This document shows, in pieces, positions 1 to 6,699 of a stretch of DNA of 64,000 nt (within the stretch, counting starts at the first letter, position 1; every line of letters begins with the position of its first letter). Under the pieces are notes generated by a model, which saw only the letters and a list, made by a program, of their open reading frames with translations, did no database searches and had not been told where the DNA came from. Origin of the DNA: Streptomyces sp. CB02414 (lineage in GTDB: Bacteria; Actinomycetota; Actinomycetes; Streptomycetales; Streptomycetaceae); contig NZ_LIPF01000007.1 of assembly GCF_001905385.1 (NCBI RefSeq), forward strand, positions 310,001-374,000. The letters run 5' to 3'. The position numbers and the translations under genes are program-made.

Positions 1-812
1 CCGGGCTGGCCGTTGACCGTGCACTCCCCGACCGTCAGCCCGCTGGGCAGGGGCCGGCCGGCGAAGAAGCAGGCGATGCTCTCGGCTCCCTCGATCGGGT
101 GGAGCAGGGCCGTGACGAGCCCGCCACCGTCACCGACGGCCGTGGCCCCGGGGTCGAGCAGGCCGACGAGGGCCGGGATGTCCTTGGCCTCCCACGCCTG
201 CTTGAACTCCCTGACGACACGCGCCCGCTCGGCCGTCGGCGAGGCGGGAGCACGCGAGGCGTCGATGCGGCGGCGGGCCGAGGACGCCAACTGGCGGCAG
301 GCCCCCGCGCTGCGGCCCACGATGTCGGCGACTTCGGAGTACGGATAGCGGAAGACGTCGTGCAGGACGAACGCCACGCGTTCGGCCGGAGTCATCGATT
401 CGAGCACGACGAGGAAGGCCATGCTCACCGACTCGTCGAGCGTGACGCGGTCGGCCGGATCGGTCGTGCGGCCGTCCGTCGCACCGCCGGGCCACTCGGT
501 GAGCGCCGGGAGCGGCTCGGGGATCCACTCCCCCACGTAACGCTCCCGCCGCGCCCGTGCCGAGCGGAGCACGTCCAGGCAGATCCGGCCGGCGACCCGG
601 GTCAGCCAGCCGCCGGGGGACGCCACCGCCTCCCGTTCCCGCGGGGACATCGCGTACCAGCGGGTGTACGTCTCCTGGACGGCGTCCTCGGCCTCGGCCA
701 AGGAGCCCAGCATCCGGTAGGCGAGGTTGATCAGCCGGCGGCGTTCGCCGGTGACCGCGCCGTGCTCCGCATGGAGCGGGCCGTCTTCCGCAGCGTCCGG
801 GACGGGTGTCAT
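1..812 (-). CDS. ECF41-type RNA polymerase sigma factor with SnoaL-like C-terminal domain (partial, cut by left edge)
   Basis: About 270 codons are visible from an ATG at 812; the C-terminus lies beyond the window. Region sigma-2 (about residues 20-85) contains EAEDAVQETYTRWY, and region sigma-4 (about 125-180) reads LHDVFRYPYSEVADIVGRS, a helix-turn-helix. The linker carries WIPEPL and the C-terminal SnoaL-like part carries a DGGG motif; WLPEP and DGGGK are hallmarks of the ECF41 group, where the fused SnoaL domain, not a separate anti-sigma factor, tunes activity. ECF41 genes usually sit beside an oxidoreductase, epimerase or carboxymuconolactone decarboxylase. Here the divergent neighbour is a wrbA (flavodoxin-fold oxidoreductase) remnant, followed by a free SnoaL protein. 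The family call is firm; the regulon is unknown. Confidence 0.93.
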   Translation of the reverse strand, partial: MTPVPDAAEDGPLHAEHGAVTGERRRLINLAYRMLGSLAEAEDAVQETYTRWYAMSPREREAVASPGGWLTRVAGRICLDVLRSARARRERYVGEWIPEPLPALTEWPGGATDGRTTDPADRVTLDESVSMAFLVVLESMTPAERVAFVLHDVFRYPYSEVADIVGRSAGACRQLASSARRRIDASRAPASPTAERARVVREFKQAWEAKDIPALVGLLDPGATAVGDGGGLVTALLHPIEGAESIACFFAGRPLPSGLTVGECTVNGQP

Positions 813-965
813 GGTCGCGTGGCTCCCTCGGTCGGAATGTCCCCCGCGAGTACGACGGGACAGCGCCCTCGAATGTGAGGGCGGCGCCCGGCCTGACATT
901 CCGCCGGGCCGTCTCGTCGAACCCGTCGTCGGCAGCACGACGGCAGCAGACGGAGGTACACCGGT

Positions 966-1106
966 ATGAAACCCGTGAACGTCGCGGTCATCTACTACAG
1001 CATGAGCGGCAATGCGCACGCCTCGGCGGACCGCTCCGCCGGAGGCGGTCGCCGCACACCCTGCCTGGGCCCGGCATCACCAGGACACCGCCGACCTGGC
1101 CGGTGA
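966..1106 (+). pseudogene. Decayed remnant of a WrbA-like NAD(P)H:quinone oxidoreductase
   Basis: The ATG at 966 opens with MKPVNVAVIYYSMSG, the typical start of a WrbA/flavodoxin-fold protein ending in its FMN phosphate-loop region. Homology stops after about 20 residues and this frame ends at a TGA at 1104-1106. In another frame the stretch about 1035-1100 reads PPEAVAAHPAWARHHQDTADL, which resembles the WrbA segment following the first helix. Only two short pieces in different frames survive from a protein of about 200 residues, so this is a degraded gene. It lies divergent to the ECF41 sigma gene, where the sigma factor's target oxidoreductase would be expected. A short unrelated protein is possible but less likely. 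Confidence 0.7.
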
Positions 1107-1186
1107 CGGGCAAGGCCGGCCGCGCCGCACGGTCCGCCTGATCCAGTCCGTTCCGTTCCTCCGCACCGAGACCGAAGGAGTTCACC

Positions 1187-1627
1187 ATGACCACGTACGA
1201 GTCCGAGGTCAGGACGCTGCTCGCCAGTCGCGCCGACGCCCAGCAGGCGAAGGACATCGACCGGCTCATGTCCTTCTACGCCGCTGACGCCGTCTACTAC
1301 GACGTCGTCCCTCCACTGCGGTTCACCGGCATCGAGGAGATCCGCCGCAACTTCCTGCGCTGGTTCGACGGTTACGCCGGCGGCATCAGCCTGGAGACGC
1401 ACGACCTCACCCTCGCAGCCGGCGGGGACGCCGCGTTCGCGCACATGCTCCACCTGGACTCCGGGGAGCGGAAGGGCGGGCTCCAGGCGTCGATATGGGT
1501 GCGCGAGAGCGTCTGTCTCCGGCGGTCGCACGGGACGTGGGCGATCACGCACGAGCACGTCTCGATTCCCGTCGACCCGGCGACCATGCGGGTCTGGATC
1601 CCGTCCGACAGGGACCAGCCCGCCTGA
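1187..1627 (+). CDS. SnoaL-like / NTF2-fold protein (nuclear transport factor 2 family)
   Basis: A 146-residue protein beginning MTTYESEVRTLLASRADA, preceded by an AAGGAG ribosome site 8-9 bases upstream. The pattern (helical start, KDIDRLMSFYAADAVYYDVVPP, then FTGIEEIRRNF and a C-terminal sheet with IWVRESVCLRR and EHVSIPVD) is that of single-domain SnoaL/ketosteroid-isomerase-like folds. Such proteins have a small hydrophobic pocket and serve as cyclases, isomerases or ligand-binding proteins; no specific substrate can be read here. It follows the wrbA remnant and may once have been co-transcribed with it under the neighbouring ECF41 sigma factor. Confidence 0.85.
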   Translation: MTTYESEVRTLLASRADAQQAKDIDRLMSFYAADAVYYDVVPPLRFTGIEEIRRNFLRWFDGYAGGISLETHDLTLAAGGDAAFAHMLHLDSGERKGGLQASIWVRESVCLRRSHGTWAITHEHVSIPVDPATMRVWIPSDRDQPA

Positions 1628-1651
1628 TCCCCGACCGGCGTCACGAAGGCG

Positions 1652-2278
1652 TCACGCGGGCCCGCGCCCGTCGGGCAGGGCGTGCGCGAGGAGGAACTCG
1701 GTGGCTCCCGCGATCGCCTCGGCGTAGGTGCTGTGGACGGCCTCGGACTCCCGCTCCTGCTGGTCCGCCGCGGTGGCGGCGAACCACCAGGCGTCGGCGT
1801 CGACGTCGTGGTGGACGACGGCGTTGCCGCCTGCGTAGTGGAGCGGGATGGACTCCCGAGCGGCTTTCCCGACCACCGCGTGGGGCCACTTGAGGCGGGC
1901 GGACTGGCGCTTGATGCCGCCCCACGCGGCACCGAGTTGAGCGTAGTTCGCTCCGCTGCGACCGGCGACGGTGGCGGCGCTCTCCGCCAGCCGGTCGACG
2001 GACTGCTTGGCCTCGTACAGGGCTCGCAGCAGCGCGAGCTGCACATCGGGCGCGGCCATGAGCACGGGGTCGAAAGGCTTGCCGGCGGTGCGGTAGGCCC
2101 GCGCCCGGGTCGAGATCCGTTCGGCCAGGGCGCGGACCGTGTCGTGGACTCCCTCGTCCATGGTGAACGTGTCGTCGGTGGTGGGCTCGGTCCAGGAGGG
2201 CTCCATCAGGGTGCTGACGGTGGTCCAGAAGGTCTCGTCGTTCTTGTCGGGCGTCGGGATCTCAGCTGCCTCGGTCAT
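1652..2278 (-). CDS. Conserved hypothetical protein, 208 aa
   Basis: I do not recognise a family. The protein starts MTEAAEIPTPDKND at an ATG (2276-2278), is predicted soluble, rich in alanine and mildly acidic at the N-terminus, with no signal peptide, membrane segment or obvious catalytic motif. The middle (MDEGVHDTVRALAERIS, then long helices with KQSVDRLAESAATVAGR) looks alpha-helical; the C-terminal third has DVDADAWWFAATAADQQERES and a short helical tail. It converges with the SnoaL gene (24 bases between stops). A nested palindromic element begins 2 bases upstream of the start codon, so transcription is probably controlled there, perhaps with a very short or absent leader. Confidence 0.7.
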   Translation of the reverse strand: MTEAAEIPTPDKNDETFWTTVSTLMEPSWTEPTTDDTFTMDEGVHDTVRALAERISTRARAYRTAGKPFDPVLMAAPDVQLALLRALYEAKQSVDRLAESAATVAGRSGANYAQLGAAWGGIKRQSARLKWPHAVVGKAARESIPLHYAGGNAVVHHDVDADAWWFAATAADQQERESEAVHSTYAEAIAGATEFLLAHALPDGRGPA

Positions 2279-2279
2279 G

Positions 2280-2326
2280 CGACAAGAGTAACTGTCGAAT
2301 TGTCATTGCGACAGCTGAATTTGTCG
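2280..2326. promoter_or_regulatory. Nested symmetric operator with four TGTCG-type half-sites
   Basis: Four half-sites are arranged around one centre (2303): CGACAA (2280-2285), CTGTCG (2292-2297), CGACAG (2309-2314) and TTGTCG (2321-2326). The inner pair is separated by 11 bases, and each outer pair by 6 bases from its inner neighbour, so both dyads share exactly the same axis. It lies immediately upstream of the minus-strand hypothetical gene starting at 2278. The geometry suggests two dimers or a tetramer of an unknown regulator. It is neither a LexA box nor a DmdR iron box. Confidence 0.6.
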
Positions 2327-2334
2327 GCTGGACC

Positions 2335-3126
2335 TCACTTCGCCGCGTCCGCGAGCAGGCGCAGCGCCAGCTCCCGGATCTCCGGGCTCGCCTTCTCGGG
2401 GCTGCCCGTGTCGAACGGGGGGTCTGGGTCGTATTCCACGGCGAGTTGCATCGCCTGCCCCACCTGGTCGCCCGCCAGTCGCGCGGCGAGGTGCAGTCCC
2501 ATGTCGATGCCGGCCGAGACGCCGGCGGCGGTGACGATCCTCCCGGCCTCGACGAAACGCCCCGGTGTGTAGACGGCGCCGACTTCCGCCAGGTAGGAAC
2601 GGGAGGCCCAGTAGGTGGTGGCGGGCAGGCCGCGCAGCAGACCGGCCGCACCGAGGATCAACGACCCCGTGCACACGGCGGTGGTCCACGCCGACCGGCG
2701 GTGGATGCGACGTATCCAGTCGAGGACCACCGGGTTGGCCATCGTGGCCGTGGTGCCGCGTTGGCCCGCTCCCGGAATCAGCAGCACCTCCGCCCGCGTC
2801 ACCCTGTCCAGGGAACGGTCGGCCACGAGCCCCAGCTCGCCGGTGTCGGTACGGACCCGCCCCGCCTTCTCCGCCACGGTCGTCACCGTCACCCCGGGTA
2901 CCCGGCACAGCACCTCGTACGGCCCGACCGCGTCGAGTGCGGTGAACCCGTCGTACAGCAGTACCGCCACCCGCACCTTGCTCCCTCCCTCTCCGGCGGG
3001 GCTCACATCACCCGCCGGTTCCGCCTGGGCCGCCGACGCTCCACCGGCCGCCGCCAGCCCCGCCCCCAGGCCACTCGCGGCCGCGGTGTATAGAAACCGC
3101 CGACGGTCACGGTCCGTCTCCGACAT
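2335..3126 (-). CDS. Exported DJ-1/PfpI (GATase1-like) family protein with Tat signal
   Basis: A 263-residue protein starting at the ATG at 3126 (MSETDRDRRRFLYTAAASG), with AGGGA about 8 bases upstream. The twin-arginine-type motif RRRFLYTA followed by an alanine/glycine-rich hydrophobic stretch indicates Tat export. After it, KVRVAVLLYDGFTALDAVGPYEVL begins the DJ-1/PfpI Rossmann-like domain; TTAVCTGSLILGAAGLL carries the conserved nucleophile-elbow cysteine. The arrangement resembles isonitrile hydratase or the sensor half of GlxA-type AraC regulators, but no HTH domain is present. The substrate cannot be inferred. It is divergent from a chloramphenicol acetyltransferase gene, with about 100 bases between start codons. 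Confidence 0.85.
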   Translation of the reverse strand: MSETDRDRRRFLYTAAASGLGAGLAAAGGASAAQAEPAGDVSPAGEGGSKVRVAVLLYDGFTALDAVGPYEVLCRVPGVTVTTVAEKAGRVRTDTGELGLVADRSLDRVTRAEVLLIPGAGQRGTTATMANPVVLDWIRRIHRRSAWTTAVCTGSLILGAAGLLRGLPATTYWASRSYLAEVGAVYTPGRFVEAGRIVTAAGVSAGIDMGLHLAARLAGDQVGQAMQLAVEYDPDPPFDTGSPEKASPEIRELALRLLADAAK

Positions 3127-3228
3127 GTCCGACTCCCTGTTCCGGAACGCACCCCGGCGGGGCGCTGACGAACGAGCAGTCGCGTGGTGACGCCGAGGAG
3201 TTCCGCGGCCGCCTGACAGGATGACCGG

Positions 3229-3894
3229 ATGCATGCTCCCCTTCCGATCGACTTGGACACATGGCCGCGCCGCCGGCACTTCGAGCACTACCGCCGGCTC
3301 GTTCCGTGCACGTACTCGATGACGGTGGAGCTCGACGTCACCGCGTTCGCCGCGGCACTGCGGCGGTCACCGCGCAAGTCGTACATCGCACAGGTCTGGG
3401 CGCTCGCCACGGTCGTCAACCGCCACGACGAGTTCAGGATGTGCCTGACCGCGTCGGGGGAACCGGCCGTCTGGCCGGTCGTGCACCCGTCCTTCACGGT
3501 GTTCAACCCCGACCGCGAGACGTTCGCGTGCGTGTGGGCCCCGCACGATCCCGACTTCGGCGCGTTCCACGACATCGCCGCCCCCTTGCTCGCGGAGCAC
3601 GGTCGTGCCACCGACTTCTTCCCCCAGGGGACGCCGCCGCCCAACACGTTCGACGTGTCGAGCCTGCCGTGGGCGTCCTTCACCGGGTTCAACCTCAACA
3701 TCGGCGACGGCTGGGACCACCTCGCGCCGATCTTCACGCTCGGCCGGTACACCGAGCGCGACGGCAGGGTCCTGCTGCCCCTCGCGCTGCAGGTGCACCA
3801 CGCCGCCGCGGACGGGTTCCACTCGGCACGGCTCGTCAACGAGCTGCAGGCGCTCGTGGCGGACCCGGCCTGGCTGGACTGCGCCGCCGACTGA
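3229..3894 (+). CDS. cat: Chloramphenicol O-acetyltransferase (CAT, trimeric classical type)
   Basis: The 221-residue length matches classical CAT enzymes (about 215-220). The signature QVHHAAADGFH lies near residues 188-198, with the catalytic histidine about residue 191. Other family landmarks are present: the N-terminal WPRRRHFEHYR, FTVFNPDRETFACVW, and NTFDVSSLPWASFTGFNLNI, which contributes to the substrate pocket. The enzyme transfers acetyl from acetyl-CoA to the 3-hydroxyl of chloramphenicol in the cytoplasm as a trimer. The start at 3229 follows an AGGATG-containing weak ribosome site. It converges with the RNHCP genes and is divergent from the exported DJ-1 protein. A non-antibiotic acyl acceptor cannot be excluded. 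Confidence 0.93.
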   Translation: MHAPLPIDLDTWPRRRHFEHYRRLVPCTYSMTVELDVTAFAAALRRSPRKSYIAQVWALATVVNRHDEFRMCLTASGEPAVWPVVHPSFTVFNPDRETFACVWAPHDPDFGAFHDIAAPLLAEHGRATDFFPQGTPPPNTFDVSSLPWASFTGFNLNIGDGWDHLAPIFTLGRYTERDGRVLLPLALQVHHAAADGFHSARLVNELQALVADPAWLDCAAD

Positions 3895-3940
3895 CGGCGC
3901 AGTCCTGACCGTTCACCGGGCGGCGACCGTCACCTGCCCC

Positions 3941-4369
3941 TCACAGGGTCAGCAGCACGCGATGCGCGATGCTGGTGTCCCTGAGGGGCTTGAGGACGAG
4001 GCGCACCAGGACCAGTGCGTTGTCGTCGCCCGCGATCCGGTTGGCGCTGAGCTCCCCGCAGGCCAGACAGTGATGGATGATCATCCACTCACCGTCGGGC
4101 CGTACCGACATGCTCAGTGCTTCCATCCGGCCCCGGCAGTCCGCGGCCCGGTCGCCCGGGACCCGTCGGTCGACGTGCAGACTGGTCAGACAGTTCGGGC
4201 AGTGGTTGCGGTGCGTGGTGCCGGACGCGTTCGGTGACACGTCCATGCGGCAACCCACGCACCGGAAGGCGTTCGCCCGGTGTTCTCCCTGTCCGTGGAG
4301 GACGTCCTTGCGCCGCTGCGGCCGCCGCTCGGCCCGCGCACGCCTGTGCGGCTTACTGCGCCTTGGCAT
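3941..4369 (-). CDS. RNHCP domain protein (second gene of a tandem pair)
   Basis: A 142-residue protein with a very basic N-terminus (MPRRSKPHRRARAERRPQRRK) and then a zinc-binding module: FRCVGCRMDV, THRNHCPNCL (the RNHCP signature), DCRGRMEALSM, and HHCLACGELSANRI. The cysteine/histidine pairs form a zinc-ribbon-like domain of unknown function found in Streptomyces and clostridia. Start ATG at 4369 is preceded by GGAAGGGGAAG. It lies 21 bases downstream of a related gene, so the two are probably co-transcribed. The basic N-terminal arm could bind nucleic acid, but this is inference. Confidence 0.85.
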   Translation of the reverse strand: MPRRSKPHRRARAERRPQRRKDVLHGQGEHRANAFRCVGCRMDVSPNASGTTHRNHCPNCLTSLHVDRRVPGDRAADCRGRMEALSMSVRPDGEWMIIHHCLACGELSANRIAGDDNALVLVRLVLKPLRDTSIAHRVLLTL

Positions 4370-4390
4370 GATCGCGCTTCCCCTTCCGGC

Positions 4391-4771
4391 TCACAGGTCA
4401 CCGAACACTTCGAGAGGGAAAGGCGGTTGGGCCAGTGGCCGCACGGCCATGCGCATCAGCACGAGCTGGTTGTCGTCCGTGCAGACGGGGTTGGAGGTCA
4501 GCTCGTCGCAGCGCACACAACGGTGGATGACCATCCAGTCACCGGTTCGCAGGACGGCGATGGAGATCGGCGACATCCGGCCGTGGCAATCACTGGGCCC
4601 GCCCTCGACATGGTCGAGGACGTGCCGCGAATGCAGGCAGGACGGGCAGTGGTTCCGCCGTTCGCCGTCACCGGCGACGGCGGACACGGTCAGGCCGCAC
4701 CACGCGCAGACGAACGTTCCGGTGAGGGGGCGGTGCGGAGTGCTTGAGGGAGTCTTTCTGGTGCTGGACAC
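4391..4771 (-). CDS. RNHCP domain protein (first gene of a tandem pair)
   Basis: Paralogue of the next gene, with the same zinc-ligand layout: FVCAWCGLTV, RRNHCPSCLHS, DCHGRMSPISI and HRCVRCDELTSNPV, ending in QLVLMRMAVRPLAQ. I chose the GTG start at 4771 (126 residues) because AAGGAG lies 8 bases upstream (plus-strand positions 4780-4785); an ATG at 4843 would give 150 residues but has no clear ribosome site and adds a non-conserved leader. Unlike its partner it lacks the long arginine-rich arm. The tandem arrangement and divergent N-termini suggest an old local duplication. Function is unknown. Confidence 0.85.
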   Translation of the reverse strand: MSSTRKTPSSTPHRPLTGTFVCAWCGLTVSAVAGDGERRNHCPSCLHSRHVLDHVEGGPSDCHGRMSPISIAVLRTGDWMVIHRCVRCDELTSNPVCTDDNQLVLMRMAVRPLAQPPFPLEVFGDL

Positions 4772-5000
4772 CCGGGATGCTCCTTGCTGAGTGACTGGTG
4801 ATGACAGCAAGAGCAGGCCGAGCGGCCTCGACGGACGGGCCACCCAACAGCGTGAAGGGTCGGACGGTCAGGCGGTGCGGCGAGGCGCGCTCAGCGCGGG
4901 CCGGGTCATAAAAGTCTCGTTTCCAGGGCCGTCACCGGCCCAGAGCAGATCGACAGAGCACTGACACGGTAACCACTGCTCCAGGCCGGGTGCCACCGGA

Positions 5001-5933
5001 TTACGGTCCCAGCCTCCAGGAATCGGCCGGCGGCGCACCGGCGCGGTCGGCGACGCCGATCTCGAGCAGCGCGGTCGTCTCCTCGACGCCGAGGAAGACG
5101 AGGCTCGACACGTCGAAGACCAGGGCGCGGCCGTCCTTGCCGGACCGCGGGAGTGCCAGGCCGGTGCCGGTCCGCCCGACGATGTCCCGGACCCCCTTCT
5201 CGACGACGACGCCTGGGACGCGGCGCGCGGCCCGGTACAGCGCCTCACCGAGGCCGGGGACCAGGGCGGCCGGTTCCAGCACGCCGGCGATGTACTCGAA
5301 GACCGCCTCCTCGTGGGTCGGCCCCTGCCCTTCCGTTTCCCGGTAGACGTACGCGAGCAGTTCCCGCGGGTCGGTGGGCAGTGCCTGGAGCTCCCGGTAG
5401 TCCCTGCCGCCGGATATGGCCATGTGCTCCGTCGTCGGCGAGTCCGGGTCGAGACGGTCCCCGGCCACGGGCCGGGGCCCGGTCAGGGCCAGACCGTCCC
5501 GCCCGCCGCTCACGGCGAGCCAGTCCTCGCGCTGGACCACCTCCGCTCCACCGCGGTGGCCCGTGTACTCCCCCGCCATGACCCGGCGTTTGTACAGGAA
5601 CTGGTACTCGTTCATCTCGATGACCGGGGGACGGCCGACCGCCGTCGCGGGCCGGCCCTGCGTGTGCACGGCCTCGCGTCCGCCCTGCAGCCCGGTGACG
5701 ACGACCGTTCCCGTTACCACGGTGACCGCGAGCGCCAGTGGCGCCGCCGCCCAGACGACGAGCCGCCGGCCCGGAAGCCTTCGGGGCGTGGCCACCCGCT
5801 TCCTCGCGATCTCCCCCATCAGGTGCTCTCGGAGCACCCGGCGCCGGCCCGGGCCCAGCATCGGGTCGCCCGGGGCCGGCAACGGATCGGCCATCTCCTC
5901 GTACTCGAACCCGCGAAGATCGTTCGGAGTCAT
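5001..5933 (-). CDS. CU044_5270-family membrane protein (sigma-factor partner)
   Basis: A 310-residue protein starting at the ATG at 5933, overlapping the stop codon of the upstream ECF sigma gene by 4 bases (ATGA). The N-terminal cytoplasmic part of about 55 residues (MTPNDLRGFEYEEMADPL) is followed by one membrane segment (about residues 58-80, LVVWAAAPLALAVTVVTGTVVV) and a large external domain with NEYQFLYKRRVMAGEY and a C-terminal DGRALVFDVSSLVFLGVEE sheet. CU044_5270 proteins are habitually encoded directly after ECF sigma factors in actinomycetes and are thought to act as membrane-anchored anti-sigma or sensory partners; the role here is inferred from that and from the overlap. Confidence 0.85.
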   Translation of the reverse strand: MTPNDLRGFEYEEMADPLPAPGDPMLGPGRRRVLREHLMGEIARKRVATPRRLPGRRLVVWAAAPLALAVTVVTGTVVVTGLQGGREAVHTQGRPATAVGRPPVIEMNEYQFLYKRRVMAGEYTGHRGGAEVVQREDWLAVSGGRDGLALTGPRPVAGDRLDPDSPTTEHMAISGGRDYRELQALPTDPRELLAYVYRETEGQGPTHEEAVFEYIAGVLEPAALVPGLGEALYRAARRVPGVVVEKGVRDIVGRTGTGLALPRSGKDGRALVFDVSSLVFLGVEETTALLEIGVADRAGAPPADSWRLGP

Positions 5934-6616
5934 CGCCCTCTCTCCTCCGCGCACCGCTCCACCCGCCCGTGCCGCGCGAGCGCCGGCGCGCCGGGAACCG
6001 GGTGCCTTGCCGCGGCGGGCGCCCGCCCGCGCTCCGCGTCGGTGAGCACGCGCAGTCGCTTCCTGGCCCGCGAGAGCCGCACCCGTACGGTGCCGGCCGT
6101 CACCCCCAGGGCCTGGGCCGCCTCGGAGGTGTCGAGCCCCTCCCAGACGCACAGTGTGAAGACCTCCCGTTCGGCGCGCCGCATGCCGCTCAACGCCCGT
6201 TGGGCGGCGACCAGTTCCTCCCGGTCGGCCAGCCGCTGCGTCACCTCGTCGGCGAAGTCCGGGACCGGGGCGGCGGGAGGGAGCCGCGCGAGAGCGTCCC
6301 GGTGCCGGCGTGCCGTGCGTGTCATGTTGCGCATGACGTTGGTCGCTATGCCCAGCAGCCAGGGGCGCAGACTGTCCCCCTCCCGCAGCACCCGTTCACG
6401 CAGCCGCCAGGCCTCGAGGAAGGTCAGTGACACGACGTCCTCGGCGGTGGACCAGTCGCCCGTGACCCGTACGGCGTGCCGGTGGACCGTCGAGGCGAAG
6501 GTGTCGAAAAGTCGCCCGAAGGCCTCGGGGTCCCCGGCCCGGACACGGTCCCGCAGTGAGTGCTCCACGCCTGTAACTGTCCGCAGGACGGGGGACGCAT
6601 CGGTGACGTGCGTCAT
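5930..6616 (-). CDS. ECF RNA polymerase sigma factor
   Basis: A sigma-70 region 2 (DPEAFGRLFDTFASTVHRHAV, then TAEDVVSLTFLEAW) and region 4 (RRAEREVFTLCVWEGLDTSEAAQALGV, TVRVRLSRARKRL) are clear, with only a short linker, as in ordinary ECF factors. The ATG at 6616 gives 228 residues; GTG codons about 11-14 codons further in (6583, then VEHSL) are plausible alternatives because no strong ribosome site is visible. It overlaps the CU044_5270 gene by 4 bases, so the pair is translationally coupled. A candidate ECF promoter lies upstream, suggesting autoregulation. The divergent neighbour is a surface acyltransferase, a plausible target. Confidence 0.9.
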   Translation of the reverse strand: MTHVTDASPVLRTVTGVEHSLRDRVRAGDPEAFGRLFDTFASTVHRHAVRVTGDWSTAEDVVSLTFLEAWRLRERVLREGDSLRPWLLGIATNVMRNMTRTARRHRDALARLPPAAPVPDFADEVTQRLADREELVAAQRALSGMRRAEREVFTLCVWEGLDTSEAAQALGVTAGTVRVRLSRARKRLRVLTDAERGRAPAAARHPVPGAPALARHGRVERCAEERGR

Positions 6617-6665
6617 ACGGGCCGGTGGAGAGCAGACGGCAGTATGCCGTGTGACCGAGGCAACA

Positions 6666-6694
6666 GTAACCGTCCCGGACGTGCGGACAGTTCC
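6666..6694 (-). promoter_or_regulatory. Candidate ECF-type promoter upstream of the sigma factor gene
   Basis: On the minus strand GGAACT (plus 6689-6694) is followed after 17 bases by GGTTAC (plus 6666-6671), resembling the GGAAC/GTT pattern of ECF promoters. It lies about 50 bases upstream of the sigma start codon and would allow autoregulation. This is a visual match only. Confidence 0.3.
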
Positions 6695-6699
6695 GGAGT

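Noticed and set aside
2299..2314. A 16-base stretch ATTGTCATTGCGA(C/T)AG shared (15/16) between 2299-2314 and the metallophore operator at 26481-26496, suggesting a common regulator.
   Set aside because: Matches of this length are expected by chance within 64 kb, and the symmetric elements at the two places have different axes and half-sites.
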